This document shows positions 19,320 to 29,111 of a stretch of DNA of 64,000 nt, one piece after another. Position 1 is the first letter of the stretch; each line of letters begins with the position of its first letter. Source of the stretch: Thalassotalea euphylliae (GTDB lineage Bacteria > Pseudomonadota > Gammaproteobacteria > Enterobacterales > Alteromonadaceae); the NCBI RefSeq assembly GCF_003390395.1, contig NZ_QUOV01000001.1, positions 1,674,001 to 1,738,000 on the forward strand, in the 5' to 3' direction. The notes under the pieces are model-generated. The model saw nothing but the letters and a program-made list of their open reading frames with translations. It did not search any database and was not told the DNA's origin. The translations under genes and the position numbers were made by a program.

Positions 19320-19697
19320 TTAAAGCGATTTAAACTGCTCGTAAGCGACATTGCCAATGGCAGTTAGTAAGCCATTGCTAAACAGGAGTGGTGTACACTC
19401 TTCTTGGGTGGTAATGCCATCTGATTTAACGTGTTGAGTGCGGTAGAACATCACTTGATAATTCACGTTATCCACTTTTTTCGCTTCAGTGATATCTGGG
19501 CTGCCTAAATTTTCAAGCGCTTGTTCAAAGGTAAAGTTATCGAGCTGTAGCTTAGAAATGTATTGACGGTTGAACGCTTCGCGATCTTCCCATTTCATAT
19601 TGGCGGGGTCGTCGTTATAAAAATTGACCACTAACAACACAAAAATGCCGTAAGCTGCTAATGCCAATAAAATACGGAAGATAACTTTTTTACTCAT
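19320..19697 (-). CDS. DUF3192 family membrane-anchored protein
   Basis: 125-residue protein with an N-terminal membrane anchor (residues ~5-24, FRILLALAAYGIFVLLVV) and a DUF3192 domain (LDNFTFEQALENLGSPDITEA, VMFYRTQHVKSDGITTQEECTPLLF, LTAIGNVAYEQF). The ATG at 19697 is preferred over an upstream start at 19769, which would add 24 non-conserved residues. A second DUF3192 protein, a lipoprotein, is at 28082-28447. Function unknown; the fold resembles small outer-membrane-assembly-type domains, but this is only impression. Confidence 0.75.
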   Translation of the reverse strand: MSKKVIFRILLALAAYGIFVLLVVNFYNDDPANMKWEDREAFNRQYISKLQLDNFTFEQALENLGSPDITEAKKVDNVNYQVMFYRTQHVKSDGITTQEECTPLLFSNGLLTAIGNVAYEQFKSL

Positions 19698-19892
19698 AAC
19701 CCTAGAAGAATTTGCTGGAATTTTGATTAGTAAACTATGCCACTGAACTCGGCCACTTAAATCCACCACTATGGCCGCTACTTACTAACCTTAATATTTA
19801 TTGTAGCTGACCCTTAGCATAGCGAGTTATTGGCAAGTTTTAAATAGCTTGTTGATGATTTGCAACAATTTTTATAGGCCAACCAATTCTTA

Positions 19893-20696
19893 CTAAATTG
19901 TCATTAGCCGAATGTCTTTGAGGTTAAAACCTAGAGGAATATTTTGCTTTAAAGTGAGCAGTTGATGACTCAGTTTGAGCATGTCCTTCCCTTGATCTAG
20001 CTTTTGCTTAACCGAAGATTTTATTTTATCTGCCGCTAGAATAGCATTGACCGAACCATAGTCTTTGATTAACTCCGCAGCGGTAATTTGGCCAATGCCA
20101 GCGACACCAGGAATTTTATTGGTGCTGTCACCTGTTAGCGCCCATAAATCAATCAGTTGATTCGATTTTACACTGAATTTTTGTTCGATATAGTTATCGT
20201 CTAAGAAGCGGCGGTTAAAGTAGTCGTAAACTTGAATGTTTTCATTAATTAGCGATAAAAAGCACTTATCGGTTGAAACTATGGTGACTTTTTGGTTTCG
20301 CAGTGCCACTTTGATCGCCAAAGTGGCAATCACATCGTCTGCTTCGTCTTCTTCGGGCTCAATAGAATCAATACCTTTGCTTAACAAGGCATCTTGAATG
20401 TCACTTAATTTGGCTGCTAAATGCTCAGGCATTTTTTTGCGGCCTTTTTTGTAGTCGGGGTACAGCTGATAACGCCAACAGGGCTGCTCGCTGTCGAATA
20501 CGGCAACCCCATGAGTAGGGGTTAAAAATTCCAAAATATTGGCAACAGCGGTCGCCGAAGCTTGCGCTGTGTTGTGAAGCACTTGCTGTTTAGTGTTTTC
20601 CGATAACTCATTGTTGAGCAGGAATGGTCGCTCTTGAACAGCATAAATGCGCCTAATTAAATTAAGCGCATCAATTAGTACGACATGTGCTGTCAT
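19893..20696 (-). CDS. xni: Flap endonuclease Xni
   Basis: 267-residue 5'-3' exonuclease-fold protein related to the N-terminal domain of DNA polymerase I; Xni acts on flap structures in replication and repair. Visible acidic metal-binding residues: [11 protein letters not shown] at the N-terminus, [25 protein letters not shown], and VSTDKCFL, followed by the helix-hairpin-helix [23 protein letters not shown]. Its start codon overlaps the ppnN stop by four bases, so the two are translationally coupled. xni and ppnN (ygdH) are also near each other in E. coli, with sdaCB between. Confidence 0.93.
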   Translation of the reverse strand: MTAHVVLIDALNLIRRIYAVQERPFLLNNELSENTKQQVLHNTAQASATAVANILEFLTPTHGVAVFDSEQPCWRYQLYPDYKKGRKKMPEHLAAKLSDIQDALLSKGIDSIEPEEDEADDVIATLAIKVALRNQKVTIVSTDKCFLSLINENIQVYDYFNRRFLDDNYIEQKFSVKSNQLIDLWALTGDSTNKIPGVAGIGQITAAELIKDYGSVNAILAADKIKSSVKQKLDQGKDMLKLSHQLLTLKQNIPLGFNLKDIRLMTI

Positions 20697-22087
20697 GCAG
20701 GCTGACCCTGAATGGTTGACGCAGCATCAGCGTCTTGTGCAACGCGATAGCAAGGAATGTATTCACTACCCGGCAGTTTCATACGCTGCTGTTTTACAAA
20801 TGAATCTAGCAATTTATCCATTAACGACATAATTTTCTCTTCCCCAGAAATTACAAACGGGCCATGTTCCCTAATGGCCTTAATACCGTTGGCTTTGACA
20901 TTGCCAGCCACAATACCGGAGAAAATTCGGCGCAAGTTGGCGGCTAAAGCAGCGGTATCCATATCTGTTTTTACCATTAAGTTTGCCATGTTCTCATGGG
21001 TTGGTTCAAATGGTTGTTGAAATTCCTGATCAATTTCTAATGACCAATTGAAGTGAAAGGCATCACCTTTGGCTTTGCGATAGGCGAGCACTTGCTCCAC
21101 TTCTTCGCTTAACGCGCGGGCAACACTTGGCGCATCATCAACAATAATTCGATAATGCTTACGCACTTGCTCGCCAAGCGTGGCAACGACAAATTTGTCA
21201 ATCTCTTGGAAATACGCTTCACTTTCTTTCGGGCCCGTTAAAATAATAGGTAAGTGTTGCTCTTTGTTTTTCTCGTTGAGCATAATGCCAAGAATATAAA
21301 GAAATTCCTCAGCAGTCCCAGCTCCGCCAGGAAAGATGATAATGCCATGCGATAAACGAACAAAGGCCTCTAACCGCTTTTCGATATCCGGCATAATAAT
21401 CAGTTCATTAACAATAGGGTTTGGCGGCTCAGCTGCAATGATACTAGGCTCGGTTAGCCCTAAATAGCGGCCGGTAAGGTTGCGCTGTTTGGCATGACCG
21501 ATCGTCGCGCCTTTCATTGGCCCTTTCATGGCGCCAGGGCCGCAACCTGTACAAATATTAAAGCCCCGTAGGCCAAGTTGATAGCCAACTTCTTTGGTGT
21601 ATTTGTATTCGGTTGTGTTGATTGAGTGACCGCCCCAGCAGGTAATTAAACCGGGCACAGACTCAGGTAAAATGGCATTGGCGTTGCGCAATATATCAAA
21701 AACAATGTGCGTAGTTTTTTCACTTTCGCAGCTAAGGTTATCGCACAGTCCGTCGTATTTATCATTGATAAATAGAATGTCACGCAAAACGGCAGATAAG
21801 TGCTCGCGAATACCACGGATAATTTTGTTATCGACAAAGGCATCTTGTGGCGGGTTGGTTAGCTCTAATTTCACACCGCGTTCAATGCGCAATACATTGA
21901 TGTGAAAGTCTAGAAATTGCTGGTAAATTTCCTCTGCATCATCGGTATGGCTACCTACATTTAATACCGCTAATGAGCAATTACGGTACAGCTGAAAAAG
22001 CTTACTTTCTGCAGATTCTTGTAATTGATCAATCTCTATTTGTGACAATAAATTCATGTTGCCAACAGGGTTAATTAAAGTTTTCAT
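20693..22087 (-). CDS. ppnN: Pyrimidine/purine nucleotide 5'-monophosphate nucleosidase PpnN
   Basis: 464-residue LOG-family nucleosidase (YgdH) that splits nucleoside 5'-monophosphates into base and ribose 5-phosphate; the E. coli enzyme is activated by ppGpp. Visible: N-terminal domain ([35 protein letters not shown]), the LOG core ([37 protein letters not shown], and PGGAGTAEE, which equals the PGGxGTxxE motif) and the C-terminal [12 protein letters not shown]. The ATG at 22087 is chosen because AAGGGGATCAGG precedes it and the E. coli protein starts at the same place; an upstream in-frame start at 22144 is not supported. xni follows with a 4-base overlap. Confidence 0.95.
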   Translation of the reverse strand: MKTLINPVGNMNLLSQIEIDQLQESAESKLFQLYRNCSLAVLNVGSHTDDAEEIYQQFLDFHINVLRIERGVKLELTNPPQDAFVDNKIIRGIREHLSAVLRDILFINDKYDGLCDNLSCESEKTTHIVFDILRNANAILPESVPGLITCWGGHSINTTEYKYTKEVGYQLGLRGFNICTGCGPGAMKGPMKGATIGHAKQRNLTGRYLGLTEPSIIAAEPPNPIVNELIIMPDIEKRLEAFVRLSHGIIIFPGGAGTAEEFLYILGIMLNEKNKEQHLPIILTGPKESEAYFQEIDKFVVATLGEQVRKHYRIIVDDAPSVARALSEEVEQVLAYRKAKGDAFHFNWSLEIDQEFQQPFEPTHENMANLMVKTDMDTAALAANLRRIFSGIVAGNVKANGIKAIREHGPFVISGEEKIMSLMDKLLDSFVKQQRMKLPGSEYIPCYRVAQDADAASTIQGQPA

Positions 22088-22178
22088 CCTGATCCCCTTA
22101 TTCAATTGGTCATTGAAAAGCAATGACGATCCCACTAGTGCCATGGCGATAAGCCAATAGCAGCTAGCGCCTGTTTAC

Positions 22179-23804
22179 TTATTGTGCGTAGATTATTCGG
22201 TTTTTACCTTGATGTTTTGCTTGATATAACGCCTCATCGGCGCGTTCGAAGGCAAGGTGAATATTGTCACCATGCTTAATGTGAGTAACACCAATCGAGG
22301 TGGTGATATTGACTTTGTTATTTCTGAATTTAAATGGCAGTTTAGCAATCGTTTTACGGAAGTTTTCCAGTGCAGCCATCACTTCCTTTTCACTTAGCTC
22401 GTTAAATACTAAAACAAACTCTTCACCGCCATAGCGAGCAATAAAGACATTCTTAGTTAGCGCTTTGGTCAAGGTAGCAGCAATGACTTGCAAGGTTTTA
22501 TCACCGGCAGTGTGGCCATAGGTGTCATTAATTTGTTTAAAGTCATCTAAATCTATAACCGCGACTGCGAGCTCAAACTGTTGGTGATTGAAGCGCACCA
22601 TTTGCTTAGCAAAGTACTCGTCAAAAGCGGCGCGATTATTTAGCTTAGTCAGTGCATCTTGCAGGCTAATGCGTTGTTGCTCTAGCATGCGTTGTTCAAA
22701 GTGTTTGCTTTGTTTTTCCAATTCACTGACTTTGGTGCGCATGGCTAAAAGCTGTTGCTCTAGCTGTTCAAAATAGCCAAGTTCTAAGCTATTTTTTTGC
22801 TCAATTGTTTGTGTGATGGTTTCAAATTTTGTCATCAGCTCGGCTTTGGCCTCAGTGAGACTTGGCGCAGATTCGATCATCTCAGCGATATCACCTAACT
22901 GGCTGTTAAGTGATTCATTAATACTTTCTTGTTCACTGCGGTGCCCTTGAGAGTTTGACAGGGTAGATTTAACCGCGCGCTGCACTTTGGATAATGCACC
23001 AGAGAGCGTTGATAAAAAGGTTTTAGCCGTTTTACGCTCTTGTTCCATATCTTCAGCTACAAGATTTAGCACTGCCACTATGTTGTTGAGCAAGGTATCA
23101 TCGATATGCTGTGTATTTCCTAGCTCATCCTTTAAGTGATTCAGCTTTTGTTGCAGCTGCTCAGATAACTTAATGTTGCTTAGAATTGAGGTAATACGCT
23201 CAATAAAGCCCTTGGCACTTTTAGCGGCCTCTGGCTGGTTACTATTCGATTGATTTGCTCCCAACGCCGCACTAGATTGCATTGCAGCATGAGCTTGTCC
23301 GCTTACTTGAATGCTGTCTTTTGCCGCCAGCACTTCGCCATAGATTGAGAGCAGTTCGCTTAACTGCGGGACATATTGAATAACTGTGTCTTTGGTGTCT
23401 GAGTTTTCGGTTAGTAAGCTTCTTAAACTGCGTCTTGACTGCGGTGGCAGACCTTTCGCTTTTTGCAGTGTCGTACCAGCGCCGTGGAACTTTTGGTGTA
23501 AGTCGCGAATATTAAGCTCGTTTTTACTGGCTTGTTTGTTTAACAGCTTAGAAACGTTTGCGAGTTCTTTTTCAACATCTGCTAGCGGCGCACTCTTTTT
23601 TAGCATGGCGCGTAGCTTTGCCATACGGTTGTCTAATTCAAGATCTTGTCCTTTACACAAACGCGACAATTTAACCAAAAAGTCGGTTAACAAGGTTGAA
23701 CGTTTATTAAAGTCTTCTTCTAGCGTTGAACGCGCTTGAATAGAGGCATCAAGTTTGGCTTTGAGTTGGCGAAGTTGACTCTGAAAAACAGACGTTTCAC
23801 TCAT
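22179..23804 (-). CDS. Diguanylate cyclase with long coiled-coil N-terminus
   Basis: 541-residue cytoplasmic protein whose C-terminal ~170 residues are a GGDEF domain making cyclic di-GMP. The active-site motif is GGEEF at residues 459-463, with DLDDFKQINDTYGHTAGD upstream. The inhibitory I-site (RxxD five residues before GGEEF) is absent: the four residues there are TKNV. The N-terminal ~370 residues are helical and Gln/Leu/Lys-rich, with extended coiled coil (EQLEQQLLAMRTKVSELEKQ before the catalytic domain) and no membrane segment or known sensor domain. It sits 91 bases upstream of ppnN in the same direction and divergent from the M61 peptidase. Confidence 0.88.
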   Translation of the reverse strand: MSETSVFQSQLRQLKAKLDASIQARSTLEEDFNKRSTLLTDFLVKLSRLCKGQDLELDNRMAKLRAMLKKSAPLADVEKELANVSKLLNKQASKNELNIRDLHQKFHGAGTTLQKAKGLPPQSRRSLRSLLTENSDTKDTVIQYVPQLSELLSIYGEVLAAKDSIQVSGQAHAAMQSSAALGANQSNSNQPEAAKSAKGFIERITSILSNIKLSEQLQQKLNHLKDELGNTQHIDDTLLNNIVAVLNLVAEDMEQERKTAKTFLSTLSGALSKVQRAVKSTLSNSQGHRSEQESINESLNSQLGDIAEMIESAPSLTEAKAELMTKFETITQTIEQKNSLELGYFEQLEQQLLAMRTKVSELEKQSKHFEQRMLEQQRISLQDALTKLNNRAAFDEYFAKQMVRFNHQQFELAVAVIDLDDFKQINDTYGHTAGDKTLQVIAATLTKALTKNVFIARYGGEEFVLVFNELSEKEVMAALENFRKTIAKLPFKFRNNKVNITTSIGVTHIKHGDNIHLAFERADEALYQAKHQGKNRIIYAQ

Positions 23805-24143
23805 GGGTAAATGATTTCCTGAATAAAATGGGCTTTCAATATGTTGGTTAGCAATAAAATTGCTCGTACCTGAAAATGAGTTTGAAAATTACGTTATAGC
23901 CTGATGAATTTCGACAGCAGTTACTTTCACTATAATAGTTCAATTTATAATATCACTGTATATAAGAACGGTTAATAAAACTATTTGTCCCACTGAGATT
24001 TTGTAAAAATTTAAGATTTTTCGACCAAGCCCCGAATTTTCAAGCGCACTAACATGGTAATCATTCGCAAAGCAGGTAAACTTACGCCATCGAATGATTC
24101 GACACATTTATTTAACATCTTATTTTAAGAATATAGTTTGATT
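23805..24143. other. Divergent intergenic region, no gene seen
   Basis: This 339-base gap separates the diguanylate cyclase and M61 peptidase genes. It is AT-rich and must hold both promoters, but no site could be assigned with confidence. Confidence 0.5.
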
Positions 24144-25931
24144 ATGAACAAAATTACTAAGCGTTTGTCACCAATTGCTTTATTTTTGACCTGCGCCTTT
24201 TCTCAATCTGCATTGGCCGATGTTAAGGTCAACATTGATTTATCAAAAGCTGAACACCATTACGCCAAAGTTAAAATGGCGTTACCTGCTTCAACACAGG
24301 CGTCAATTGACCTAAAACTGCCAACCTGGCGCACAGGGCGTTATGAAATTTTAAACCTTGCCAATGGTATTCGTGAATTCAACGTAAAAGATAGCGACCT
24401 TACTTGGCAGAAAATAGACAAAGATACTTGGCGTATTTCCGGTGACTTAAGCGACGGCGTTGATGTGAGTTACCAAGTGTATGCCAATCAACTGGGTTAC
24501 CGCACACGTCACGTTGACGACAGCCACGCGTTTTTAGATGCCTCCGGTGTTGTGATGTACACCGATGAAAGCCGCGACGACAAACACGTGATTCAACTGA
24601 AAGTACCGAAAAAGTGGCGCAGTGTGTCAGGTTTGAAAAAAGGCCGTAACAAACACCAGTTTATTGCCGCGGATTACGATTTGCTGATTGACTCGCCGAT
24701 TGAAACTGGCATTAATGATTTTTATAAGTTCGATGTTGATGGGCGCGATTACGAGCTCGTGATTTGGGGTAAAGGTAATTACGATGCTGAGCAAATGGTT
24801 GAGGATTTGGAAAAAATCGTTAGCCAAGGTGATACCATTTGGTCTGACTTCCCATTCGATCGTTATGTGTTTATGGTTCACGCCACAAGTGGTGCGCGTG
24901 GTGCTACTGAGCATATTAACTCAACGATTATTCAGCGTGATCGCTATACCTTTGCTGAGCGCAAAGATTACCTTAGCTTTTTAGGTACTGCCGCACATGA
25001 GTTTGTTCATACGTGGAATGTGAAGCAATATCGCCCAGAAGGGCTAGTGCCGTACGATTATCAAGGTGAAAACTACTCTAACTTACTGTGGTTATCTGAA
25101 GGTTCAACCAGCTACTTGCAAAATCAATTGCTAATGCGCGGTGATATTATGACTAGCAAAGAATGGCTGGATCACCTTGCTCGTCGCATTAATAGCTATT
25201 TAAGAAAGCCGGGTCGTGACAGTCAATCAGTGGCTGAGGCAAGCTTCGATAAGTGGATCAGCGAAGGCGGTGATTACCACAAAAACCATAGTGTGAATAT
25301 TTACTCAGAAGGTTTCTTGGTGTCTTGGATGTTGGACTTCGACATTCTAGAAAAAACGGGCTTAAAACAGAGTTACCGCAATGTTCACGACATTTTATAC
25401 AAAGAGTTTAGTATTCCTAAAACCTTTAACGACCAAGACGTTCGCAACATTCTCAAACGCGTGACTGGTGAAGATTATCAAGCGTGGTGGGCAGAAAATA
25501 TCGACGGCCATGCCAAGCCAAGCTTCGACAAGTTACTGGCCAAAGCCGGCTTAGAGATCAGCTATGGTAAAACGGATAAAACTAAGGCGTGGTCAGGTAT
25601 TGCTACGAAAGCCGATACTAATGGCTTGAAAATTACCAGTGTTGAAAAAGGTAGCCCTGCATGGCGCGCCGGCTTAACAACCGACGACATTATTGTTGCG
25701 GTTGATGGCTTGCGCATGAAAGATAAAGACCTAACTAAACGCTTAAGCAACTTTAAGCCAAAGCAAAAAGTGACGTTTACTTTCTTCCGTCGTGATCAGC
25801 TTGTCACCAAAACAGTTAAACTTGGCGAGCTACCAGCAGGTAAGCTAAAAGTGCAACCTATGGCTGACGCGAGCGAAGCACAAAAAGCCTTCTATCAAGC
25901 GTGGACAGGCTTAGCATTTCCTGAAAAATAG
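24144..25931 (+). CDS. Exported M61 family peptidase with PDZ domain
   Basis: 595-residue exported zinc aminopeptidase of the M61 (glycyl aminopeptidase-like) family. A signal peptide (MNKITKRLSPIALFLTCAFSQSALA) is followed by an N-terminal beta domain, a thermolysin-like catalytic core and a C-terminal PDZ domain. Zinc motif HEFVH is at residues 285-289, followed by TWN; the third ligand is Glu319 in WLSEGST. The PDZ region includes ITSVEKGSPAWRAGLTTDDIIVAVDG (~residues 490-515). The ATG at 24144 is preferred to a TTG two codons earlier. Probable role is periplasmic or extracellular peptide trimming. Monocistronic, followed by a strong terminator. Confidence 0.88.
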   Translation: MNKITKRLSPIALFLTCAFSQSALADVKVNIDLSKAEHHYAKVKMALPASTQASIDLKLPTWRTGRYEILNLANGIREFNVKDSDLTWQKIDKDTWRISGDLSDGVDVSYQVYANQLGYRTRHVDDSHAFLDASGVVMYTDESRDDKHVIQLKVPKKWRSVSGLKKGRNKHQFIAADYDLLIDSPIETGINDFYKFDVDGRDYELVIWGKGNYDAEQMVEDLEKIVSQGDTIWSDFPFDRYVFMVHATSGARGATEHINSTIIQRDRYTFAERKDYLSFLGTAAHEFVHTWNVKQYRPEGLVPYDYQGENYSNLLWLSEGSTSYLQNQLLMRGDIMTSKEWLDHLARRINSYLRKPGRDSQSVAEASFDKWISEGGDYHKNHSVNIYSEGFLVSWMLDFDILEKTGLKQSYRNVHDILYKEFSIPKTFNDQDVRNILKRVTGEDYQAWWAENIDGHAKPSFDKLLAKAGLEISYGKTDKTKAWSGIATKADTNGLKITSVEKGSPAWRAGLTTDDIIVAVDGLRMKDKDLTKRLSNFKPKQKVTFTFFRRDQLVTKTVKLGELPAGKLKVQPMADASEAQKAFYQAWTGLAFPEK

Positions 25932-25965
25932 CGTTAATTCAATTGGGATTAAACGTTGAACAAAC

Positions 25966-25991
25966 AAAAAAGCACCTTAGGGTGCTTTTTT
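25966..25991. terminator. Bidirectional terminator between M61 peptidase and queF
   Basis: Six A, GCACC (25972-25976), TTAG loop, GGTGC (25981-25985), then six T. The genes on either side are convergent. Confidence 0.9.
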
Positions 25992-26022
25992 AATACCAAT
26001 TGAAATTGTATTTAAATGGACG

Positions 26023-26874
26023 CTATTGTCTTAGCGAGCGTGAGCTCGGCGCGTTTGACGGCAGCGAACTGCGATAAGGGTTAATATCTAAGCCACCTCG
26101 ACGGGTATAGCGAGCAAAAACTGTTAAATACTTAGGGTTACAAAACTGCTGGATATCACAGTAGATGCGCTCTACACACTGTTCGTGAAACTCATTGTGA
26201 TCGCGAAATGAGATGAGATATTTCAGTAGTTTTTCTTTATCAATTTCATTGCCCGTATAGCTAATGTAAACACTGGCCCAATCTGGCTGGTTGGTGATTA
26301 GACAATTCGATTTTAACAAGTGACTAACCAGCTGCTCGGTCACTTGTTTTTTACCCTTGCCTGTCGCATCAGCTAACAGTGTTGGCTGATATTGGTATTG
26401 ATCAATCTCGACATCTAACTCATCAATACAAGTGGCCTTTGTCGCTGCGATTGCTAGCGGTGGGCAGTTATCGACAGGAAATAAACGCACGGTGGCATGA
26501 GCACCTGCCACTTTCGATAAGTCATTGGTCATATGCTCAAGCACTTGCGCTTGGCTATCAAAACGCGTTTGATTGAAGCTATTTAGATACAATTTGAACG
26601 ACTTAGATTCGATTAAGTTATCGCTTGAACAAGGAAAGTGGAATTCTGCAACCGCAACGACTGGCTTACCTTTAGCATTCAGCCAAGAAACTTCGTAGCC
26701 ATACCAGATATCTTCACCAAAAAACGGTAAGTTACTTTGGTCTATGTCTAAATCGTCGCGATTTAAACTACGTGGCACTCCTTGCAGCAAGCTTGGATCA
26801 TACTGGTCGCTATAATCTGTTGCTTTTCCTAACGTTAAACCTTCTAATAGGCCACTGTTTTGATACTTTGCCAT
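26023..26874 (-). CDS. queF: NADPH-dependent 7-cyano-7-deazaguanine reductase QueF
   Basis: Reduces preQ0 to preQ1 in queuosine biosynthesis. The 283-residue length matches the bicupped (type II, E. coli-like) enzyme with two tunnelling-fold halves. The catalytic Cys is Cys191 in KSNCLITNQPDW with Asp198 following; the substrate-binding ESKSFKLYLNSFNQTRF motif lies at ~residues 89-105. queF neighbours syd divergently, and ppnN/xni are nearby, as in the E. coli syd-queF-ygdH region, with an M61 peptidase and a diguanylate cyclase inserted between. Confidence 0.96.
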   Translation of the reverse strand: MAKYQNSGLLEGLTLGKATDYSDQYDPSLLQGVPRSLNRDDLDIDQSNLPFFGEDIWYGYEVSWLNAKGKPVVAVAEFHFPCSSDNLIESKSFKLYLNSFNQTRFDSQAQVLEHMTNDLSKVAGAHATVRLFPVDNCPPLAIAATKATCIDELDVEIDQYQYQPTLLADATGKGKKQVTEQLVSHLLKSNCLITNQPDWASVYISYTGNEIDKEKLLKYLISFRDHNEFHEQCVERIYCDIQQFCNPKYLTVFARYTRRGGLDINPYRSSLPSNAPSSRSLRQ

Positions 26875-26940
26875 GAACTGCTTAATAAAATTGAAATGTT
26901 AACGAACTAATGGCGCTATTTTACTAGGATTTTGACCAAG

Positions 26941-27513
26941 ATGACACGCCCAGACAATGAATTAAGCAGACAATTACACGCCTTAGCATCAAGTTTTGTG
27001 TCGGCCTTTCAAGACAAACATGGTCATTTGCCAGTTATCGAAAAAGACGAAGAATGGCCATCTCCTTGTTTGGCAGGAGAATACTCAGCTGATGCAAATT
27101 TTTGGCAGCCTACAAGTGCCGAAGGCATAGAAAGTCCATTGTCTTTTGATAATGTTGAGCAGGCGCTTGAATTGTCATTACACCCCGATATCAAAACTTA
27201 TTTCACGACACTTTATAGCGAAAGTTTCGACCTAAGCTGTGATGACGGCAACTTGACCTTATTATTTCCTTGGAGCGAAGCCGACTTTGCTCGTCTACAA
27301 GAGAACATTATTGGCCATGTGCTAATGAAGCGTAAGCTTAAACAAGACGTGACCATATTTTTTGCACTTACCGATCAAGACGACTTTATTTTATCGCTTG
27401 ATAACCAAACGGGTGAGGTATGGGTAGAGCAGGTAGGAAAAGCGCCACATAAAAAGCTTGCAGACAATTTAACAGAGTTTCTAAGCCAGTTAACGCCCGT
27501 GATTTATGATTAA
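26941..27513 (+). CDS. syd: SecY-interacting protein Syd
   Basis: 190-residue acidic cytoplasmic protein of the Syd family, which binds SecY and may check the proper state of the translocon. Visible family features: FVSAFQDKHGHLPVIEKDEEWPSPCL near the N-terminus, FWQP, LHPDIKTYFTTLYSESFD and the C-terminal SLDNQTGEVWVE. The ATG at 26941 has an AGGA site 11 bases before it; the in-frame TTG at 26932 lies too close to that site. It is divergent from queF with only 66 bases between, so the promoters overlap. Confidence 0.9.
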   Translation: MTRPDNELSRQLHALASSFVSAFQDKHGHLPVIEKDEEWPSPCLAGEYSADANFWQPTSAEGIESPLSFDNVEQALELSLHPDIKTYFTTLYSESFDLSCDDGNLTLLFPWSEADFARLQENIIGHVLMKRKLKQDVTIFFALTDQDDFILSLDNQTGEVWVEQVGKAPHKKLADNLTEFLSQLTPVIYD

Positions 27514-27553
27514 TTGCAAAATATTGTTTTTGTGATGCTACCCGAGCCAGAGG

Positions 27554-27910
27554 TTATTTAGCTTTAAGTAGCTGTTTTATTTCATCAAGTTCTTCTTGCA
27601 GTGGTTTAATCGCTGCTGCAACCGCCTTCTCGATATGACTTTGTAGCTTATTTTGCAACAGTGCCAATTGCGCTTCTGACAACTCCACCGTTTGAATATT
27701 TTCACTACTTTTATCAGCACTATTTGAACCCTTATTCGCCTTATCAACACTGGTCTTCTCTGGCTGATGTTGCCAGCTTTTAAGGGTGTTAATAATCGTG
27801 GGTAATGGCGCGGCTTCGCTGAGTTTTGCCTTCACTTTCGCGACTGTTGGACTTTGTCCATCGTTGGCGAGTTGGTTAGCGATGGCTAAAATTTCGTCTT
27901 TAATCGTCAT
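27554..27910 (-). CDS. KfrA_N-like putative DNA-binding protein
   Basis: 118-residue protein. The first ~50 residues (IKDEILAIANQLANDGQSPTVAKVKAKLSEAAPLPTIINTLKSW) resemble the KfrA N-terminal helix-turn-helix domain. A low-complexity Ser/Lys/Asn linker follows, then a C-terminal Leu/Glu/Lys coiled coil (LSEAQLALLQNKLQSHIEKAV...LDEIKQLLKAK). The ATG at 27910 starts the conserved domain; the longer frame to 27973 adds a non-conserved hydrophobic piece. Possibly a small nucleoid-associated or regulatory protein. Convergent with syd. Confidence 0.6.
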   Translation of the reverse strand: MTIKDEILAIANQLANDGQSPTVAKVKAKLSEAAPLPTIINTLKSWQHQPEKTSVDKANKGSNSADKSSENIQTVELSEAQLALLQNKLQSHIEKAVAAAIKPLQEELDEIKQLLKAK

Positions 27911-28081
27911 AATGCTTAATCGTGTGAAAAAATTAACAAGTATTAGCAAATATGACCAAGTGCTAAATTTCAAAGCTCTGATGAATTCATTAAAAAATTA
28001 ACAAAATCAACACCTTGAAATCTTGGTGCATGACTTGCTGAGTGGTAAGCAATAATAATCAAACTTAGGGAATTATAGAAG

Positions 28082-28447
28082 ATGAAAAAGTCACTTGTTT
28101 TATTATTAACTGCATTACCGCTAACAATGGCATTGAGTGGCTGTGTAGTTTCAGTGGGGGGTGACGATGGTCACTACGGTTATGATTTAGGTGATCGAGA
28201 ATACGAAAACCGTAAAAAGATCGCGCGCCTACAACTGAATGCGTCTTTTGCTGATGTGCAATCACGTTTAGGTGTGGCAGATTTTAATGAGGTTTACCAA
28301 AAAGACGGTGAAAATGTGCAAGTACTTTATTACCGCACTAACCGCAAACACAAAGATGGCATCACCACGAAAGACGAATGTACACCACTCATTTTCCGCG
28401 ATGGTTTGTTAGTTAGCTGGGGTGAAATGGCTTACGCCCAACTATAA
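28082..28447 (+). CDS. DUF3192 lipoprotein
   Basis: 121-residue outer- or inner-membrane lipoprotein with signal peptide and lipobox (LTMALSGC, Cys at residue 21), a short Gly/Asp linker and a DUF3192 domain (LNASFADVQSRLGVADFNEVYQ, VLYYRTNRKHKDGITTKDECTPLIF, LVSWGEMAYAQL). It is a paralogue of the 19320-19697 protein, which uses a transmembrane anchor instead. Monocistronic with its own terminator. Function unknown. Confidence 0.8.
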   Translation: MKKSLVLLLTALPLTMALSGCVVSVGGDDGHYGYDLGDREYENRKKIARLQLNASFADVQSRLGVADFNEVYQKDGENVQVLYYRTNRKHKDGITTKDECTPLIFRDGLLVSWGEMAYAQL

Positions 28448-28476
28448 AACGACAAACTATCTAACCTGAAAGCCGA

Positions 28477-28507
28477 AGCGCTAACCTTACCGTTAGCGCT
28501 TTTTTTG
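28477..28507 (+). terminator. Rho-independent terminator of the DUF3192 lipoprotein gene
   Basis: AGCGCTAAC (28477-28485) pairs with GTTAGCGCT (28492-28500), followed by seven T. Confidence 0.9.
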
Positions 28508-28573
28508 TGCTTATATTTTTCGGCTATTTTTAATTGGTGTTTCAGTTAATTAAATTGATATCAGAAACTAAAG

Positions 28574-28804
28574 CTACCTTAGCTGTGAATCTAGGCTATC
28601 AACAATTTCAGCCCAATCAGCGTCTTCCGCAATTGCTTGCTCAAGAAAATCTTGTTGCGCTTTACTCCAAAAACTTGCCTGCGCTAGCCTAACTGAACTG
28701 GGTATGCCTTTATGTTTGGCGATAAAGGCATTGATGTCAGCGGGCGAATTTGCAAGCCCTAATTGTGCAAACAGCGTGTTCATTGAATGTAAGGAAGTGT
28801 CCAT
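28574..28804 (-). CDS. DUF2789 family protein
   Basis: 76-residue soluble protein matching DUF2789 in pattern: MDTSLHSMNTLFAQLGL at the start, a middle FIAKHKG, then FWSKAQQDFLEQAIAEDADWAEIVDSLDSQLR. The start at 28804 has GAAAGG seven bases before it, so an in-frame ATG at 28819 is rejected. Function unknown; the family is common in gammaproteobacteria. Confidence 0.75.
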   Translation of the reverse strand: MDTSLHSMNTLFAQLGLANSPADINAFIAKHKGIPSSVRLAQASFWSKAQQDFLEQAIAEDADWAEIVDSLDSQLR

Positions 28805-29111
28805 AAGCGGGCCTTTCAAAGCTAACGAGATTATGATTTTTATTGTTTAATTATAGTGAAGCTTAACAAGGGTGAGAGGAAAAGTAGCAAAGGCGAATGC
28901 TGATTGATTATTGACCTAATTCTTCGCTTGTTGCTATGGTGGTATTGTAAACAAGAAAAATAAAAACGATTAGCGAATAGTGCACGTACTACTACAATAA
29001 ATTAACAACAGGTTTGTACGCTATTGCCGTGATAAAGATGCTTATTTCGATTGGTATGAATATAAAAGCACAAACCACACGCTAACAAGCAATTAAAAAA
29101 TGGGGGAGTCT

